Assembly: GCA_022496185.1 (NCBI GenBank)
Contig: WTXG01000002.1
Span: 1-64,000 of the forward strand
From: Multifurca ochricompacta
Taxonomy: Eukaryota > Basidiomycota > Agaricomycetes > Russulales > Russulaceae
Length of the DNA: 64,000 nt
Reading direction: 5' to 3'
Below the pieces are notes generated by a model. The model made no database searches, had not been told where the DNA came from, and worked only from the letters and a program-made list of their open reading frames with translations. Shown here piece after piece: positions 36,430 to 48,990 of the stretch (positions are counted from its first letter, which is position 1; each line of letters opens with the position of its first letter). The translations under genes were made by a program, and so were the position numbers.

Positions 36430-38102
36430 ATGTTCCACTCGACTAAACAACAACTTTTTGTCAATCCCCGTCTTCTTCGCGCAAAAACAGCCGCCGCAAC
36501 CCACGGTTATGCTCGTCCCTCCTCTTCCGGCGCTCATCGTCTCAAACTTGCCGCACGACTCTACACCGCTACATCTGCCCGCCCTCTCCCTTCATTTCCC
36601 TGCGTCGCCCAGCACGCAGCTCGCGAAAATCGCATTCTATCGCTTCGAGCATCATCCTCGTCTGATCCCTCAGCTTCCGGCCCGGAACCCCCATACGCTC
36701 GCCCTTCCCCGTCTTCCTATCAGACGTATCATCACAACAAACCTCTCCCGCTCACCTACGCAGAACCGCTGCCCGAGTTCGATATAGCGTACGAGACATG
36801 GGGGACGCTTTCCCCCGCCCGAGATAACGTGATACTGTTGCACACCGGCCTGTCCGCTTCCTCTCATGCTGCTTCCACACCCGAAAATTCTGCGCCCGGG
36901 TGGTGGGAAAAGTTCATCGGCCCAGGGCGTGCGTTGGACACTCGGCAATTTTTTGTCATCTGCACGAATGTCCTCGGAGGTTGTTATGGCACGACCGGGC
37001 CCTCGTCAATCGATCCGGCTACTTCAAAACCTTACGCAACCACTTTTCCCGTGATCAGCATTTTCGACATGGTCAGAGCACAATTCGCCCTACTCGATCA
37101 TCTTGGTATTGTGAAGCTTTATGCGAGCGTCGGGTCATCTATGGGTGCCATGCAAAGCCTTGCCGCTGGCTGGATGTTCCCTGAACGGATAGGCAAGGTC
37201 GTCAGCATCAGTGGCACCGCACGCAGCAGTCCATCGAGTATTGCCATGCGTTTTGCACAGAGGAGTGGTATGTGTTATTTTTTACAATGTCCATGCCCAT
37301 ATCCATGTCCATCGACCGAGTTCATCGCAGTTCTGATGGCCGATCCAAATTGGAACGAGGGGTTTTACTATGAGGGCTTGCCGCCACACACAGGCCTCAA
37401 ACTTGCACGTCGTAAGCCCGGATCTCCCCTCTCTTCACCCTGATTATTATCGGCACCTCTGATTTTCCAGCAAGAAATTGCGACAATAACGTATCGCTCA
37501 GGACCTGAATGGGACATCCGTTTCGGTCGGCAAGTACGACCGTTATCATCATCCGAGACAACCGAAAAACAACACACTCCTCCTTGTGCCCTGATTTTCT
37601 CATTGAGACGTACCTTGACCACCAGGCGCGTTTCCATCCCCCATGAGGAATTTGACGAGTCTAACTGTTCTATATTCAGGGAGAACAGTTTTGCCTGAAA
37701 TACGACGCGAACTCCTTAATCTACATATCCAAAGCGATGGATCTATTCGACATGACGGAACCTTCTCTGGTGGCGCTCGGCTTGTCGCCAGCCATTCCCA
37801 CGCCTCCGCCAACTGTTTCTTCTTCCCCGACGCGCGCGCACCCCCCACCGGCTAATCCTGCACCGCATTTACCTGAACTCGCAGCGGGCTTGCGTCCGCT
37901 CGCGAACACACCCATTCTCGTTCTCGGTGTGCAATCCGACATCTTGTTTCCGGTAGACCAGCAGCGCGAGCTCGCGGACGCACTGCGTATGGCGGGCAAC
38001 TCGCGTGTGAGCTACTATGAGCTTGGCGGCGTTTGGGGCCATGACACATTCTTACTGGACGAACAGAACGTTGGAGGCGCTATTAGGGGGTTCCTACTTT
38101 AG
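36430..38102 (+). CDS. Serine O-acetyltransferase of the MET2/CysA family, probably mitochondrial
   Basis: Alpha/beta-hydrolase-fold acyltransferase. The N-terminal ~90 residues are rich in Arg/Ser/Ala without acids, like a mitochondrial presequence. Then come [28 protein letters not shown]-like [36 protein letters not shown], and the nucleophile elbow [15 protein letters not shown] (37122). The C-terminus has [12 protein letters not shown] (catalytic Asp) and GHDTFLLD (catalytic His, near 38040). The [11 protein letters not shown] block is of the fungal CysA/cys2 serine-acetylating type rather than Met2, so cysteine synthesis is the better guess; homoserine remains possible. One break at TT 37584-37585 and a GC-donor intron at 37626-37679 were inferred. 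Ends at 38102. Confidence 0.8.
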
Positions 38103-39945
38103 TCGAGACTACCGCCGCCGGAGTTTCAAGAGCTATACATATTTGGAATGTGGGTTTGTGCCGGACGTCATTATTATTTATTTGTTAGATTGTTAGTTAG
38201 TTAGATATTGGAAAATTTGGGGCCTTAACAAGCTTGATGATGGTGTTTCTGGAACATCCCGTATTAGGGATCCTCGTTATTGCCTTTGGGTGAAATGTCC
38301 TGGCGCCCATTTGGCCTTTTTTTTTTCTTTGGAGGTTTTTTGATCGCCGTACGGAGCGGCCGTTATCAAGAATTGCAAGAATGAAGAAAAGAAGAAACCA
38401 AGTGCGCGGTGCAGGGAAGCATGAGAAGGTTTGTCAAAGCAAGAGGTGTTGATGATGGGTTCTACACACGTGGAAAAAAAGTACGGTTTTGCTATCATGA
38501 CGACGTCACAAAGTGATGATGATAAGATACGTGAGTGGCCCATGTATGTAAGAGGGTAGAAGAAGGAAGAACCGGACGGTTAAGGCGTAGGCCACCGATT
38601 AAGGAACATAAAGGGTTCCTTCCGCCGGCGGTATGATATGGACATGTTGCGGTGTTGTCGCAAGTGAATAAGAACAAAAAGAGTGAGTGAGTGAGTGAGT
38701 GAGTGAGTTAGAGAGAGTAGATCAAAGTCCGACCCCCCGACATTGTCGGTAATGGAATGGTACGGTTGTTGGAATGAGAAAGTATTACGTAACTAGCGCG
38801 TCTAGCGCGTAACTCACTCCGCGAGTGTGAGCGACGTCCATCTCCATTTCTCTATTTCTCTTATTCCGACCAATCCGCTTAACCCCAAACTATACCATAT
38901 ATTATTCATTCAGATTGGATAATTGGATTGGATTGGATTGCCTCCGCGGCTTTACACGGCCATCAGGTTTTATTGGCACCCTTGCAACATATGTGTATGG
39001 TATGGTTGCAATGCGGTGGGTGATGGGAATGGGAATGGGAATGGGATAGAGTCATTGTCATTTTCACGGACCCGGGGTTTTCTCCTCCTCTGCTCACTCA
39101 CACACTCTCACACAACACGACTCACTCACACACGACTCACTCAAATAAATAATAATTTTTATTATTATGAAACACACGCGCCTCTACGTTCTTTCCTCGC
39201 CATTAACAACGGGGGGGTTTTTTTTTTGGAAGGAAGAAGGGGGGCACGGCACGAATCAATACCCGGAGGGAGCTAAATGGTTTTAATGTTTGTTCTCTCT
39301 CTCTCTCTCTCTTTATTTTTTATTTTTTCTACCATATAACCATATTTTACTTTTTTTTCCCCTCCCTCCCCTTCAGAAGGGGAATCTAGCATGCCGCAAA
39401 TGGTGCACTTTCAGCGTTTTTAACGGCTATGCATCCCCAAGGGTCGGAAGCTCTCTCACCGCCGCCGGCGTCCTGGGAATTCTTGTCGGTTTCTTTTATT
39501 TGGAGGCTTGGCTCTTAGGCGGGTTCAAAAAAGAAAAACGTGATGGGATCAAGTCTTTTTTAACGAAACAAACAGAACCCGCAACATCTCCATTTTTTCC
39601 GGATAACTGGTTCTTGGTTCTAGGTTATGGTTAATTGCGCCTCTTACCCCCCCCCCCTCCTCCTCCTCCCCCTCTCCTTCCCCCTCTTCCTACCTCTCAA
39701 AGCGTGAGATAAAATGCTCATAATGGACGGATCATAAGCCGCGGTGTTTACCTTTTTATTTATTTCTTCATCCCCCCCCCCACCCCCCCCTTCAATACTT
39801 TTCTATAAGACCGGCCGGGTTCATAAGGAATACAGTCCTCCTCCCCTTCGTTCCCCTACCTTGGCTTGCTTCTGCGCACTCGGCTCTTTTTTGTTTCATT
39901 TCACCATCCTTCATCTCGAACCAATATCGCCATCAACGCACCCCA
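38103..39945. other. Microsatellite-rich intergenic region
   Basis: 1.8 kb without a recognisable gene. Simple repeats: (GAGT)n 38671-38709, (GGATT)n 38926-38942, (GGGAAT)n 39022-39045, (CT)n 39294-39312, C-runs at 39646-39660 and 39771-39790. T-rich tracts near 39205-39360 suggest UTR and promoter regions of the neighbours. Confidence 0.5.
38671..38709. repeat. (GAGT)n microsatellite
   Basis: About nine tandem tetramers, seen directly in an intergenic stretch. Confidence 0.85.
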
Positions 39946-40727
39946 ATGTCATCACTCGTGAAAGTTCCATTAATAGTAGCCGCTACGGTTGGCGCGTGGT
40001 ACGCGCTCACTCCACCGCAGCCACCGCCAGGCGCCAAAGAGCGTGTCAATTCTGGGGGCGTAGAACGTTCATTTGGCAGTGTCGTACGCGTACACGCTTT
40101 TATCTGGAAGGTGCGTGTCTTATCATCATCCGACCATCAACCCCCCATGCCTATGCATCGTGCAGTGTTCTGTCCTCGCGAGTCTCCTCGCAGAGCTTCT
40201 CGCTTGCGTGCTCGTAGAGACGTCCTTCTTGTCACATCTGCCACCCCCTTTCCTTCGCACATCGACGGTGCTACCGCTACCGCTGCCACTGCGAGCCATC
40301 GCACTGCACCCGGCGTTTGTGTTGGGGTGTTTAATGACAGCCGCAAGTGGCGCCTTGCGCCTTGCGTGCTACAAGACCCTTGGCTCACTCTTCACGTTTG
40401 AACTCACCCTGCGGGAAGATCACCGGTTGGTGACGAGCGGGCCATATGCATTCGTCCGTCATCCGAGTTATAGCGGTGTTGTGCTTGGCGTTGTGGGCAC
40501 GCTCCTCGTACACTTTGGTCCTGGCTCCTGGTGGGTACGAGCGGGCTGGTTGAACACGATAGTGGGGCAGGCATATGCAGTATGCTGGTGCGCGATGGAG
40601 ACTTACGTACTCTCAAGCATTTTGTTACGCACCCCAACGGAAGATGCTTTTTGAGGAACAATTTGGAGCTGAGTGGGATGCGTGGGCCACGAGGGTATCG
40701 TACAGGGTAATCCCTGGCGTGTTTTGA
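39946..40727 (+). CDS. Isoprenylcysteine carboxyl methyltransferase (ICMT/Ste14) family protein
   Basis: Membrane methyltransferase; ICMT members methylate prenylated C-terminal cysteines at the ER using SAM. Exon 1 (39946-40110) has a hydrophobic anchor. After an intron ending at 40161 come several membrane segments, then FTFELTLREDHRLVTSGPYA and RHPSYSGVVLG (40456), the hallmark SAM-binding block, and a WWVRAGWL segment. The frame as given stops at 40654, but the expected tail, with QFGAEWDAWATRVSY and then RVIPGVF, continues in another frame to 40727. Removing one T from the run 40648-40652 joins them. I therefore give the longer end. Protein substrate unknown; small fungal ICMT-like paralogues may not act on CaaX proteins. 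Confidence 0.75.
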
Positions 40728-41957
40728 ATGACGAGTAGACGTATGGATGGATGGATGGATGAATGAATGATGGATGGATGGGGAGGTGAGGCAGTTGATG
40801 TATACCGGTCATGTACAGGACAGCAGGAAGAGGAGTAGGCTTAAGCCTTATTATTTTTGTTTGTTTTTTTCTGGTACCAATAATAGTCGATCGCTTCTCC
40901 CTCTGGAGCGTATATAAAAAAATGTGAATTCGGTGAGGGAAAAAAAAACGCAGTGTGTAGACATGCATCAGCCATCAGCCATTAGCCTCAAGCACTAACA
41001 CAACCAAAAACCCGTGAGGCTGGCGGCAATGTGGGGGGGGGGGGAGGGGGCCGGAGAAAATGAGGGCAAGTAGCGCCATCTATGGATTGAGGACGGGTAC
41101 GCGGGAATTCAATTTCAATTTTTTTTATTAAGCGCGTCCTTTACTTTTTTCTCATCAAACTTTTAGGTTAAAATAAATGTCATCACTTTTATTTTATTTT
41201 ATTTTGTTCAGCGTCCATCAGGTTGACAGAAAGGGGGAAGGGTGTGGTATGGTGGTGTGTGGGGGAGGGAAGGGGGAGAACTATATATGACATAGTCTAC
41301 CTTGGCAAGTTGTCTGTCTGTCAAACCTAAAGATAGCCGGTCCAGATCTCTATAACAGATGGGCAACAATAAAATACGCGGGAGTGAATGAAGGAAGGAG
41401 AGAGAGGGGGGGGGAGGGGAGGTATGTATGTGTGTATATGTGTGTGTGTGATAACTGTGAGAATGTGAAGCTAGCCAGCCCCCCCAAGTAAAAATAAAAA
41501 CAGGAGGATGAAGACGCTTCTAGGTCTAGGTGTTGTTTTGTTATCTTAGATAAGTAAGTTAGTTTAGGTGTTAGTAGTAGTAGTAGTAGTAAGTAGTAAG
41601 TAGTAAGTATGGCGGCGCTAGGTCTAGTTTGGGAAACCCCCCCCCCCCCTAAGTGTCTCTTGTGTCATATCATGTCATGTCATTACCCCAACAACACCCA
41701 ACCCATCATAGGAAAGGAAAGAGTAGCGGGCGGGTTTTGCAACACTACTAACAACAAAAATTCCAATCCGCTCCGCTCCCCGATTCTTCATCGACGCTTG
41801 CGGAGAAAAGCTAAATTAGGAAGCCCGGAGCCACGTGTCCGATAACCATAACCATAACCATAACCATAAGGAGTCGTAGCGCTTTCCTTTCCTTTTTCCC
41901 TTTCTCCTTTCTTTCCCGCCCCGCCGCATCCTTCTCTTTCAAAAACCAAATGATTCA
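40728..41957. other. Intergenic region, microsatellite rich
   Basis: Contains (GGAT)n at 40742-40780, G-runs at 41032-41050 and 41408-41418, a (TTTTA)n-like run near 41190, (TAG)n/(TAAG)n at 41570-41608, and a (CCATAA)n run at 41845-41868. No gene recognised. It ends at the Svp26 start. Confidence 0.5.
41845..41868. repeat. (CCATAA)n microsatellite
   Basis: Four tandem hexamers about 90 bp upstream of the Svp26 start. It differs from the TTAGGG fungal telomere unit, so it is not called telomeric. Confidence 0.75.
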
Positions 41958-43143
41958 ATGTCACTTTTACACCTCATAAGGTTCGTACATGACATCTACA
42001 ATACAACTCTTTCATTACCATCTTAGTCCTGACCGCTTAGCTAGTTATGTTGCGTCTATCGCAGCCTTTACGTTTGTCACCCTCTCTCTCGGTCCGTCTT
42101 TTTTACGACTCTTCTACCTATCTATCTATCTTTGCTAACAATAAACAGCCAGCGGTCTACTTTGGCTCTCAGAATTGATTGAAGAGCATTCCAAACTCGC
42201 AAAAATTATCGGGAAGAGAGCCATTTATGTACGTTGTCGTCATCATCCATAATTGGGTATTCGTTGCTATATCTTCATCTTTTTAACAGGTCATAATATC
42301 GTTACACGTCTTGCTTGCATTCACTGATGCTCTCCCTTTTCAAAATATCGCATTTTCCATACTTTGCCATCTCGTATACCTCCAGAATTTCTCTCACACA
42401 TGGCCCGTCATCTCTCTTACCTCACCATCATTCATTGCATCTTGCATCCTTGTTGTTGCCGACCATTTCATGTGGTTCTTCCATTTCGCACGCCGCACAC
42501 ACGAGGCCCGTCAAGCGGCACACATGTCGTATCGCGGCGGGCCCGTGGTAAAGGCTCCCACCTTTGGCGATATGGCCACTTTTTTTGGTCTCTGCGTATG
42601 GCTAACACCGCTATTCCTTTTTTTGAGCCTGAGTGCCAATGACAACACACTTCCTACATCGGGTGAGTCCTCTCTCCATTTAATTATTATTATTATTATT
42701 AATTTTAAAAAATCCCGTGGCGTCGGACTCAAAAATGTCCAGGCTCTTTGGACACTGCCGCCGTCAGCTCACCTTCCGCTCCCTCCTTTCCATCTTCGGG
42801 ACAGCAGCAGCAGCACTCCCGCTCCTCACTCTTTCGTTTGATGTTTGGCTTCGTGCCTGGTCTACGCCGGTCATCGTCCCGCGGTGCAGAAGGCCTTATC
42901 GCTCCGCCCTCCCCGGGTATCCACCCTCCACTCTCTCCATCGCACCCTCATAGTTTCCCGCCGCGCACTCCGACACGAGCGGCATCATACGGCGAAGTCC
43001 GCGAACAGGTTAGCGCAAGTCTTACACCTGACTTCTCGCTAAGCCGCCCTCCTCCACGGAGAACGTCTGCCTCCATCTCCAATTCTACATTTGGAAATCC
43101 AATTACTGCTCGCAGACGAGGATCGGACAAGGGAACGACGTAG
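41958..43143 (+). CDS. SVP26: Svp26/TEX261 (Erv26) ER-Golgi cargo adaptor
   Basis: Svp26 is a four-span membrane protein that loads mannosyltransferases and alkaline phosphatase into COPII vesicles. The start at 41958 reads MSLLHLISYVASIAAFTFVT over two short exons, then ASGLLWLSELIEEHSKLAK, the intron after KRAIY, and VIISLHVLLAFTDALPFQN, FSHTWPVISLTSPSF and VADHFMWFFHFA. A shorter block THEARQAAHMSYRG and FGDMATFFGLCVWLTPLFLF follows. The last exon (from about 42740) is a Ser/Pro/Arg-rich cytosolic tail ending at 43143. The tail is longer than in yeast Svp26. Introns follow GT-AG; no frame break was seen. Confidence 0.87.
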
Positions 43144-43489
43144 ATTGTTTATCCCGATACGCGCCCCATGTCGATTTCGGCCTTTCACTTCTTTTTTCTT
43201 TGAGTAGCTATATTGAGATAGTTATTTTCTTTTTTCTAATTCACTTGGTCGGTTTGTTTATTTGTTTGTTTGTTTAATTTGCGGGAGTCTTGTGAGTGAG
43301 AAGATGTTTTATATAATAACCGACCGAGGAGAGGATGTCTATTTTTACGGTGTTGCGGCACCGACACCCGGTCGCGGTCCGGAAATCCCTTCTTGACTGG
43401 CTGGGACACGTAGTGTAGCAAGCAAGCGAGCGAGCGAGCGGCGATAGGAACTGGCAAGCAAAGAGATATACAACCTTCTTCCTCTCTCA

Positions 43490-46060
43490 ATGGCCGCCAT
43501 CAAAATTACCCACTTTGAGATTCATGGTATGATCATTCCTTGGCTTGAGGGGTTTCATTTTTACCCCTCTCCCAGATGTCAGGTTTCCGACTTCCTTGAC
43601 TGGCGATGGATCCGATGCAATGTTCGTCGCGTTTTAGACTGAAAAAAAAAAAGTTCTTTACACGCTGATTGATCCGTGATGATTTGGGGATACAGGAACC
43701 CTAATTGCGATTACTCGTCTGCGTATGTGTCCCTGTATACGAATTCGACCCTCGTTGGACATGGGATGACTTTCACTATTGGGCGTGGGAATGACATTGT
43801 AAGTTGCGATGACAAGCGCTGCAATTGACAAGAAATACGAATCGGAAAATATATATACTAAATGAATGAATGTATTTGCCCTTCTTTAAGGTTTGTCAAG
43901 CAATCAAAGTGGTCGCCAATCGCCTCTTGAATAAAGATATCGAGTTCTTGTTCGCAAATATGGGCGAAACATGGGATTACCTTGTCGCTGACCCGCAACT
44001 TCGATGGTGCGTTTTCATTTCTTATTCTTATTATCTCGGACCCGAATGACTTGTGTGGGGGGTATTTTAGGATTGGTCCAGAGAAGGGTGTCATTCATAT
44101 CGCGACTGGCGCCGTGAATAACGCTCTTTGGGATTTATACGCCAGGGCCCGTGAGAAACCTTTATGGAAGCTCCTCGTCGATATGAGCCCGGTGAGTTTT
44201 TTTGGACTTTTGCGTACCCGTCACACGGCATCCTCTTTTAGACGCTTGCGTTACACGTCCCGATAAATTATTTTTGAACAGGAGGAGTTGGTGAAATCGG
44301 CTACGTTCCGATACATCACTGATGCAATTGCGCCCGATGAAGCGCTCGCAATCCTCAAGGCTAAGGATGCAACCAAGAAAGATCGAGAGGCCATTGTCCG
44401 TAAGGAAGGGTGAGCAAAAGGGGAATATTCCTTTTTTTTTTTGTGCCGCCCACTCACCGCCCATTCATTCGTTTTTCAAAAAAATTATACGTGGTGTGTG
44501 TATAATACCCAAAACAATCTAGATACCCTGCCTACGTGACGTCTGCGGGCTGGTTAGGTCCTCTCTCTCCTGATTGATCATGTCACGTCATGCGTTTCGA
44601 ACTTTCTGACAACCCCTTTTTTTTTTTTTTCCACTCTTTCTTAGGATACTCTGACGAGAAAATCGAACGTTTGACGAAGGAAGCTGTCCAGGCTGGTTTT
44701 AACCATTTTAAAATGAAAGTGGGCGTAGACTTGGCGGATGATCTACGGCGCGGCAAGCTCATTCGTTCGATCATTGATGACCCTCGGTACTTCCCGGACG
44801 GTTACGAACCACATCACCCAGACAGTTCTGCTCTCGTAGGGAAGAACGCAGGACCGACCGGGGCAGTGCTTATGATCGATGCAAACCAAGTGTGGGACGT
44901 GCAGGAAGCGATCGACTATGTCTCATCCCTGGCCGACATAAAGCCCTGGTACGTATAGTAAACTTGATTCATTTGAATCGATTGATTGCTTTACTTGCTT
45001 GCTTTTATCGTCACTACGTTCGCTACCCGGTGTACGTACGCAGGAGGTGTGTGTGTGGGGGGGGTGGGGTGGGGGACGTTGCCACTTGAGATTCTTTACT
45101 TTTTTTTTTTACTTTTGCTTTTTTTTTTAAAATGTGTGTTTCACACCTAAGTTCAGGTTTATCGAGGAACCCACGGCGCCGGATGACATCCTTGGACACG
45201 CGGCAATTCGTCGCGCACTGAAGCCGCATGGGATCGGCGTCGCAACGGGCGAGCACGCCCATAATCGGATGGTGTTCAAGCAGTTATTCCAGGCGGACGC
45301 GATAGACGTCTGTCAGATCGACTCGTGTCGCCTCGCAGGGGTCAGCGAGGTTCTCAGTGTGCTTTTCATGGCGACAAAGTGAGCAACAAGTTTTTTGTTT
45401 CGTAAAGAGAAAAAGAAAAAAGTGAAAAAACAATAATAACGACGACGACGAGGTGTGCTGCGCTGTGTGCTTGTGCATAGTCGGGGTCCGGGGAAGGAAG
45501 CTAAATAACGCCAGACGCTAACGCTTTTTTTTTTTTTTTTCTCTTTTGTCGTTGTCGTGTGTGATGTGATCTTTTTTAGGTTTGGGGTGCCTGTTTGCCC
45601 GCATGCGGGAGGTGTGGGGCTTTGCGAGTATACAATTCACTTGAGGTGAGGATACCAACTAGTTACCACCACCTTTCTGCTGCTGCTGCTGTCATACTCA
45701 TCGATATGCGGATGGTGATCGGTACCATCCTGGAAGTCTGATTGATTATATCGCCATTTCGGGGACCATGGAACGTAACGTGCTGGAATATGTTGACCAC
45801 TTGCACGAACATTTCCTTTACCCGTGTTCGATCAACAAGAAGGGTCGATACAATGTGCCGAACGATCCCATAGAAGGATATAGGTGGGTGATCAAGTAGC
45901 CATTATTACGCGAGCGTTGTTGGCAGTGCTCCAGGACAACCAACTCCTGGAGACTTACTCACGACGCATCCTACCCTATAGTATTGAAATCCACAAGTCG
46001 AGCATTGCAGAGTATGAGTGGCCAAATGGGTCTTACTGGGAAAAGACTAAGGCTGTATAA
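43490..46060 (+). CDS. L-fuconate dehydratase-type enolase superfamily enzyme
   Basis: Dehydrates a sugar acid (L-fuconate to 2-dehydro-3-deoxy-L-fuconate in the named family). The start at 43490 gives [12 protein letters not shown], then [54 protein letters not shown] and [11 protein letters not shown], where KxK is the catalytic base (44710). Metal ligands are in MIDANQVWD (44874), [10 protein letters not shown] (45158) and [13 protein letters not shown] (45249); the second base is the His of [12 protein letters not shown] (45597). About nine introns. Stop at 46060. The GEH motif favours L-fuconate dehydratase over fungal L-galactonate dehydratase, which typically has GEM; both share this fold. 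All catalytic residues present and frame clean. Confidence 0.88.
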
Positions 46061-46246
46061 ATATCGGAAGTGGAAGAGTTTCTGGTTTGTTTGTAGATTA
46101 GATGTGATGTGATGTACTTGATCCTCCCTTAGCGGCTAAATACGGCCCGTATTTCCGGAAAGCGGTGGGAAAAACTAGTGAATGGCGCACGCACAGCACA
46201 ACGAACGCACGCAACGACCAACGACCAACGAACAACAACTTGAATG

Positions 46247-48663
46247 AAATGCGATGAGGGCAACTATCAGGAAACTTCACAACAGAGCGATGAGCACAGT
46301 GACAGGAAAGACTGTAAGATTCCTTTTTTTATTGTTTTCAGATATCCTTTTTGGGTCCACACAACACAGCCTACGCCTACGATACCCTACCGTGCCCACT
46401 ATGCTCCCTTTGCACCGCACATCTCCACGCAAACGACAGAATCTCGCGAACGGTGAGCGTAATATTCACAAGATATTGATATAGGATCTAATGCCCCCCC
46501 TCCCCCGTTCTCTTAGGTTCGCCGTGACTAATCCCGCAACAGGCTTGCACATATGCACGTATGTCATATGTTCAAACAAAAATAAACCCATTCCCTTCAT
46601 CTCCTACCCTTTTGTCAATAGAATCGATGCCGCTGATTCAGACGACGTGGAACGCACGGTCGTTGATGCTCATGCGGCTTTCGAATCTGGCGTTTGGTCA
46701 CGCGCCCCCACTCTCCATCGATCCAAAGTCCTAACTCGTCTCGCGCGGGCATTGGAAGAGCGCGTCTCTGCTTTTGCTGAGCTTGAGACATTACAGACTG
46801 GTCGCGTTATAAGGGAGATGCGCGTACAGCTCAGCCGTCTTCCTGAATGGTTGTGAGTTAGTACTAGGACTAGTAGTACAAGTTTCTCTCTCTCTCCTTT
46901 TTGTTTTCCATACTCATTTACTCGGCACGGGCAGAGATTATTATGCCGCTCTATTGAGGACACATCAGTCGTTCGTCGCGCCGACGCAGGGAAATTTGTT
47001 GAATTATGTGCAACGCGTTCCCTTGGGGGTAGTCGTGCAAATTACGGTGGGATAATCCTTCCTTTCTTTCCTTTTTTTTTTTTGAAAAGAGCGATTGAGA
47101 TAGAACTCGGACAAAAAACGTTCTTAAATCCAAAAAACCTAGCCGTTCAACCACCCTTTGCTCATCGCGATCAAGAAGATCGCCCCGCTCTGGCTGCAGG
47201 AAATAGCGTCATTGTGAAACCCTCGGAGGTAGTGTTAAGTTATGGATTTATTCGCCACACACATCTCACATCACGATTAGCTTGCACCAATATCCGTGTT
47301 GGAATTTGCACAGATCGCGCTTGATGCAGGAGGTAGGCCACCATGTCAACCCGCCAAGTATCCCTTGGCTCAGCGCCCACTCCAGTTCCCAGTGGTGTTC
47401 TTTCTGTGCTTCCTGGGCCCGGTGCCACGACGGGCAAAGACCTCGTCTCTCATCCCCTAGTACGGAAAGTAGACATAACGGTAACGAATATGGTATCAAA
47501 TATCCCGGAATAGTTTTGAACGCCTATATATAGGCAGGCACTGCCACAGGTCGCTCTCTGGAAGTATTGTTGGTGGAAACTTGGCAGCATTTACTGCCGA
47601 ACTTGGCGGGAAGGTGAGGCAGCGAATTGGGTTGCAGGCTGGGTGGTGCTTACCTAATTTAATCGATGATGGATCAAGGCCCCGATCGTACTTTTCAACG
47701 ATGCTGATGTTCTTCAGCGGTCAATGGAGCAGCTTTTGCTTCTTTGTCGCCTCTGGACAGACTTGTGTGTCCGGAACTCGGTTGCTCGTGCAGTCTGGAA
47801 TCTACGATGGATTTGTCTCGCAATTTTTGGAGAAGGTGAAGAGCATTACAAAGCGGATGGGAGACCGTGCGTAAAAACAGAACGTGGGCGTTCGTGACAA
47901 GACTGGGCTAACCTCGCGAAAAAAAAAAAACAGCTATGAATCCCAAGAGCACGATGGGCTCTGTAATCTCAGCGAGCCACCTTCAGCGATACATGCCATG
48001 GTTGAGAAACGCGGCTCAGGTACTGTCCTTACAGGTGGCGAGCCACTCAAAGACCGTGCCACCTTCGACAGATTCGATTTTTCGCGAGGTAGTTTTTATC
48101 CGCCGACCGTGATCGCAGACGTTTCCTTAGAGATTCCTTATGGAAAGAAGAAGTGTTCGGACCTGTCGTCGTATTGAAAAAATTCGAAGTATGTAACTGG
48201 GCCCTCAAATATCGTTTCAGGTCTAATGGTCTCATACACCTGTTTTACAGACCGAGAAAGAAGGCGTGGAACTAGCCAACCATTCGCAATACGGACTTGG
48301 TGCTGGAATATGGACGCAGAACCTGTCGCGCGCACATCAGGTCGCAGCGCAATTACAATCTGGCCTGGTATGGGTGAATACCCATCATCGAAACGACCCC
48401 AGCTCGCCATGGGGTGGCATGAAAAAAGTGGGATTGGTCGTGAGAATGGTCTCGAGGCTTTCGAAGCGTGTAAGTCATTTTTTACTATGTTGAAGCCAGT
48501 GCAAAGGCAGATTCCTTTTGATTTTACAACTGGGCATATCGCCCCCCGCCATCATGCAGACTCGCAGAGCAAGTCGACTATTGTGAACACTGCCCCGGTC
48601 GAGGAGACTCTTGAGCACGATGACTGGTTTGGCGATGATGCAGAGGACAAGCGCTATGGCTGA
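46247..48663 (+). CDS. NAD(P)-dependent aldehyde dehydrogenase, frame-broken as given
   Basis: Oxidises an aldehyde to the acid. Exons give FAVTNPATG (46514), DDVERTVVDAHAAFESGVW, the block YVQRVPLGVVVQIT (47008), NHPLLIAIKKIAP, LAAGNSVIVKPSE, VLPGPGATTGKD, AFTAELGGK (catalytic Glu, 47588), ASGQTCVSGTRLLVQSG (catalytic Cys, 47750), NPKSTMGSV-type, FGPVVVLKKFE, YGLGAGIWT and the end EHDDWFGDDAEDKRYG at 48663. Four single-base breaks, at 47187 (G), 47717 (G), 47743-47745 (T) and 48141 (T), are each restored by lengthening a run by one. No nonsense substitution was seen, so the gene may be intact in the organism. The first exon is unclear. It follows the fuconate dehydratase in the same orientation. 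Confidence 0.75.
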
Positions 48664-48990
48664 ATCTAAGGATATCCACCTATCTCTCACAGTCGTGCCC
48701 CCCCCCTTTACCTTGGGTGGCATTGCGTGCTCGACAACGGGTTTAGCAACTGAAGTATGCCTTTTTAAAATAGCAGTTCATGCGATGTGGATCACGTTTG
48801 TGCTACCTAGATTGTGATCATCATTGAGTGATTAGGGTGTTTAGTAGAAGACACCATGGTCAGGAACAAATCGTGAGATAGGTGGCTAGAGTCGAAGAAT
48901 CGTTGATGGTAAGTGAAGTAAGTAGAGATGATGAAGCAAATCCAAATAATGTCGGTGGGCGGAGGAAATTTTGGGACTAGATTGGATTGG

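Noticed and set aside
38673..39660. Simple repeats as a CRISPR array or centromere
   Set aside because: Units are 2-6 bp microsatellites without spacers; nothing beyond ordinary intergenic repeats.
41845..41868. (CCATAA)n run as an internal telomere repeat
   Set aside because: The unit does not match TTAGGG, and only four copies are present.
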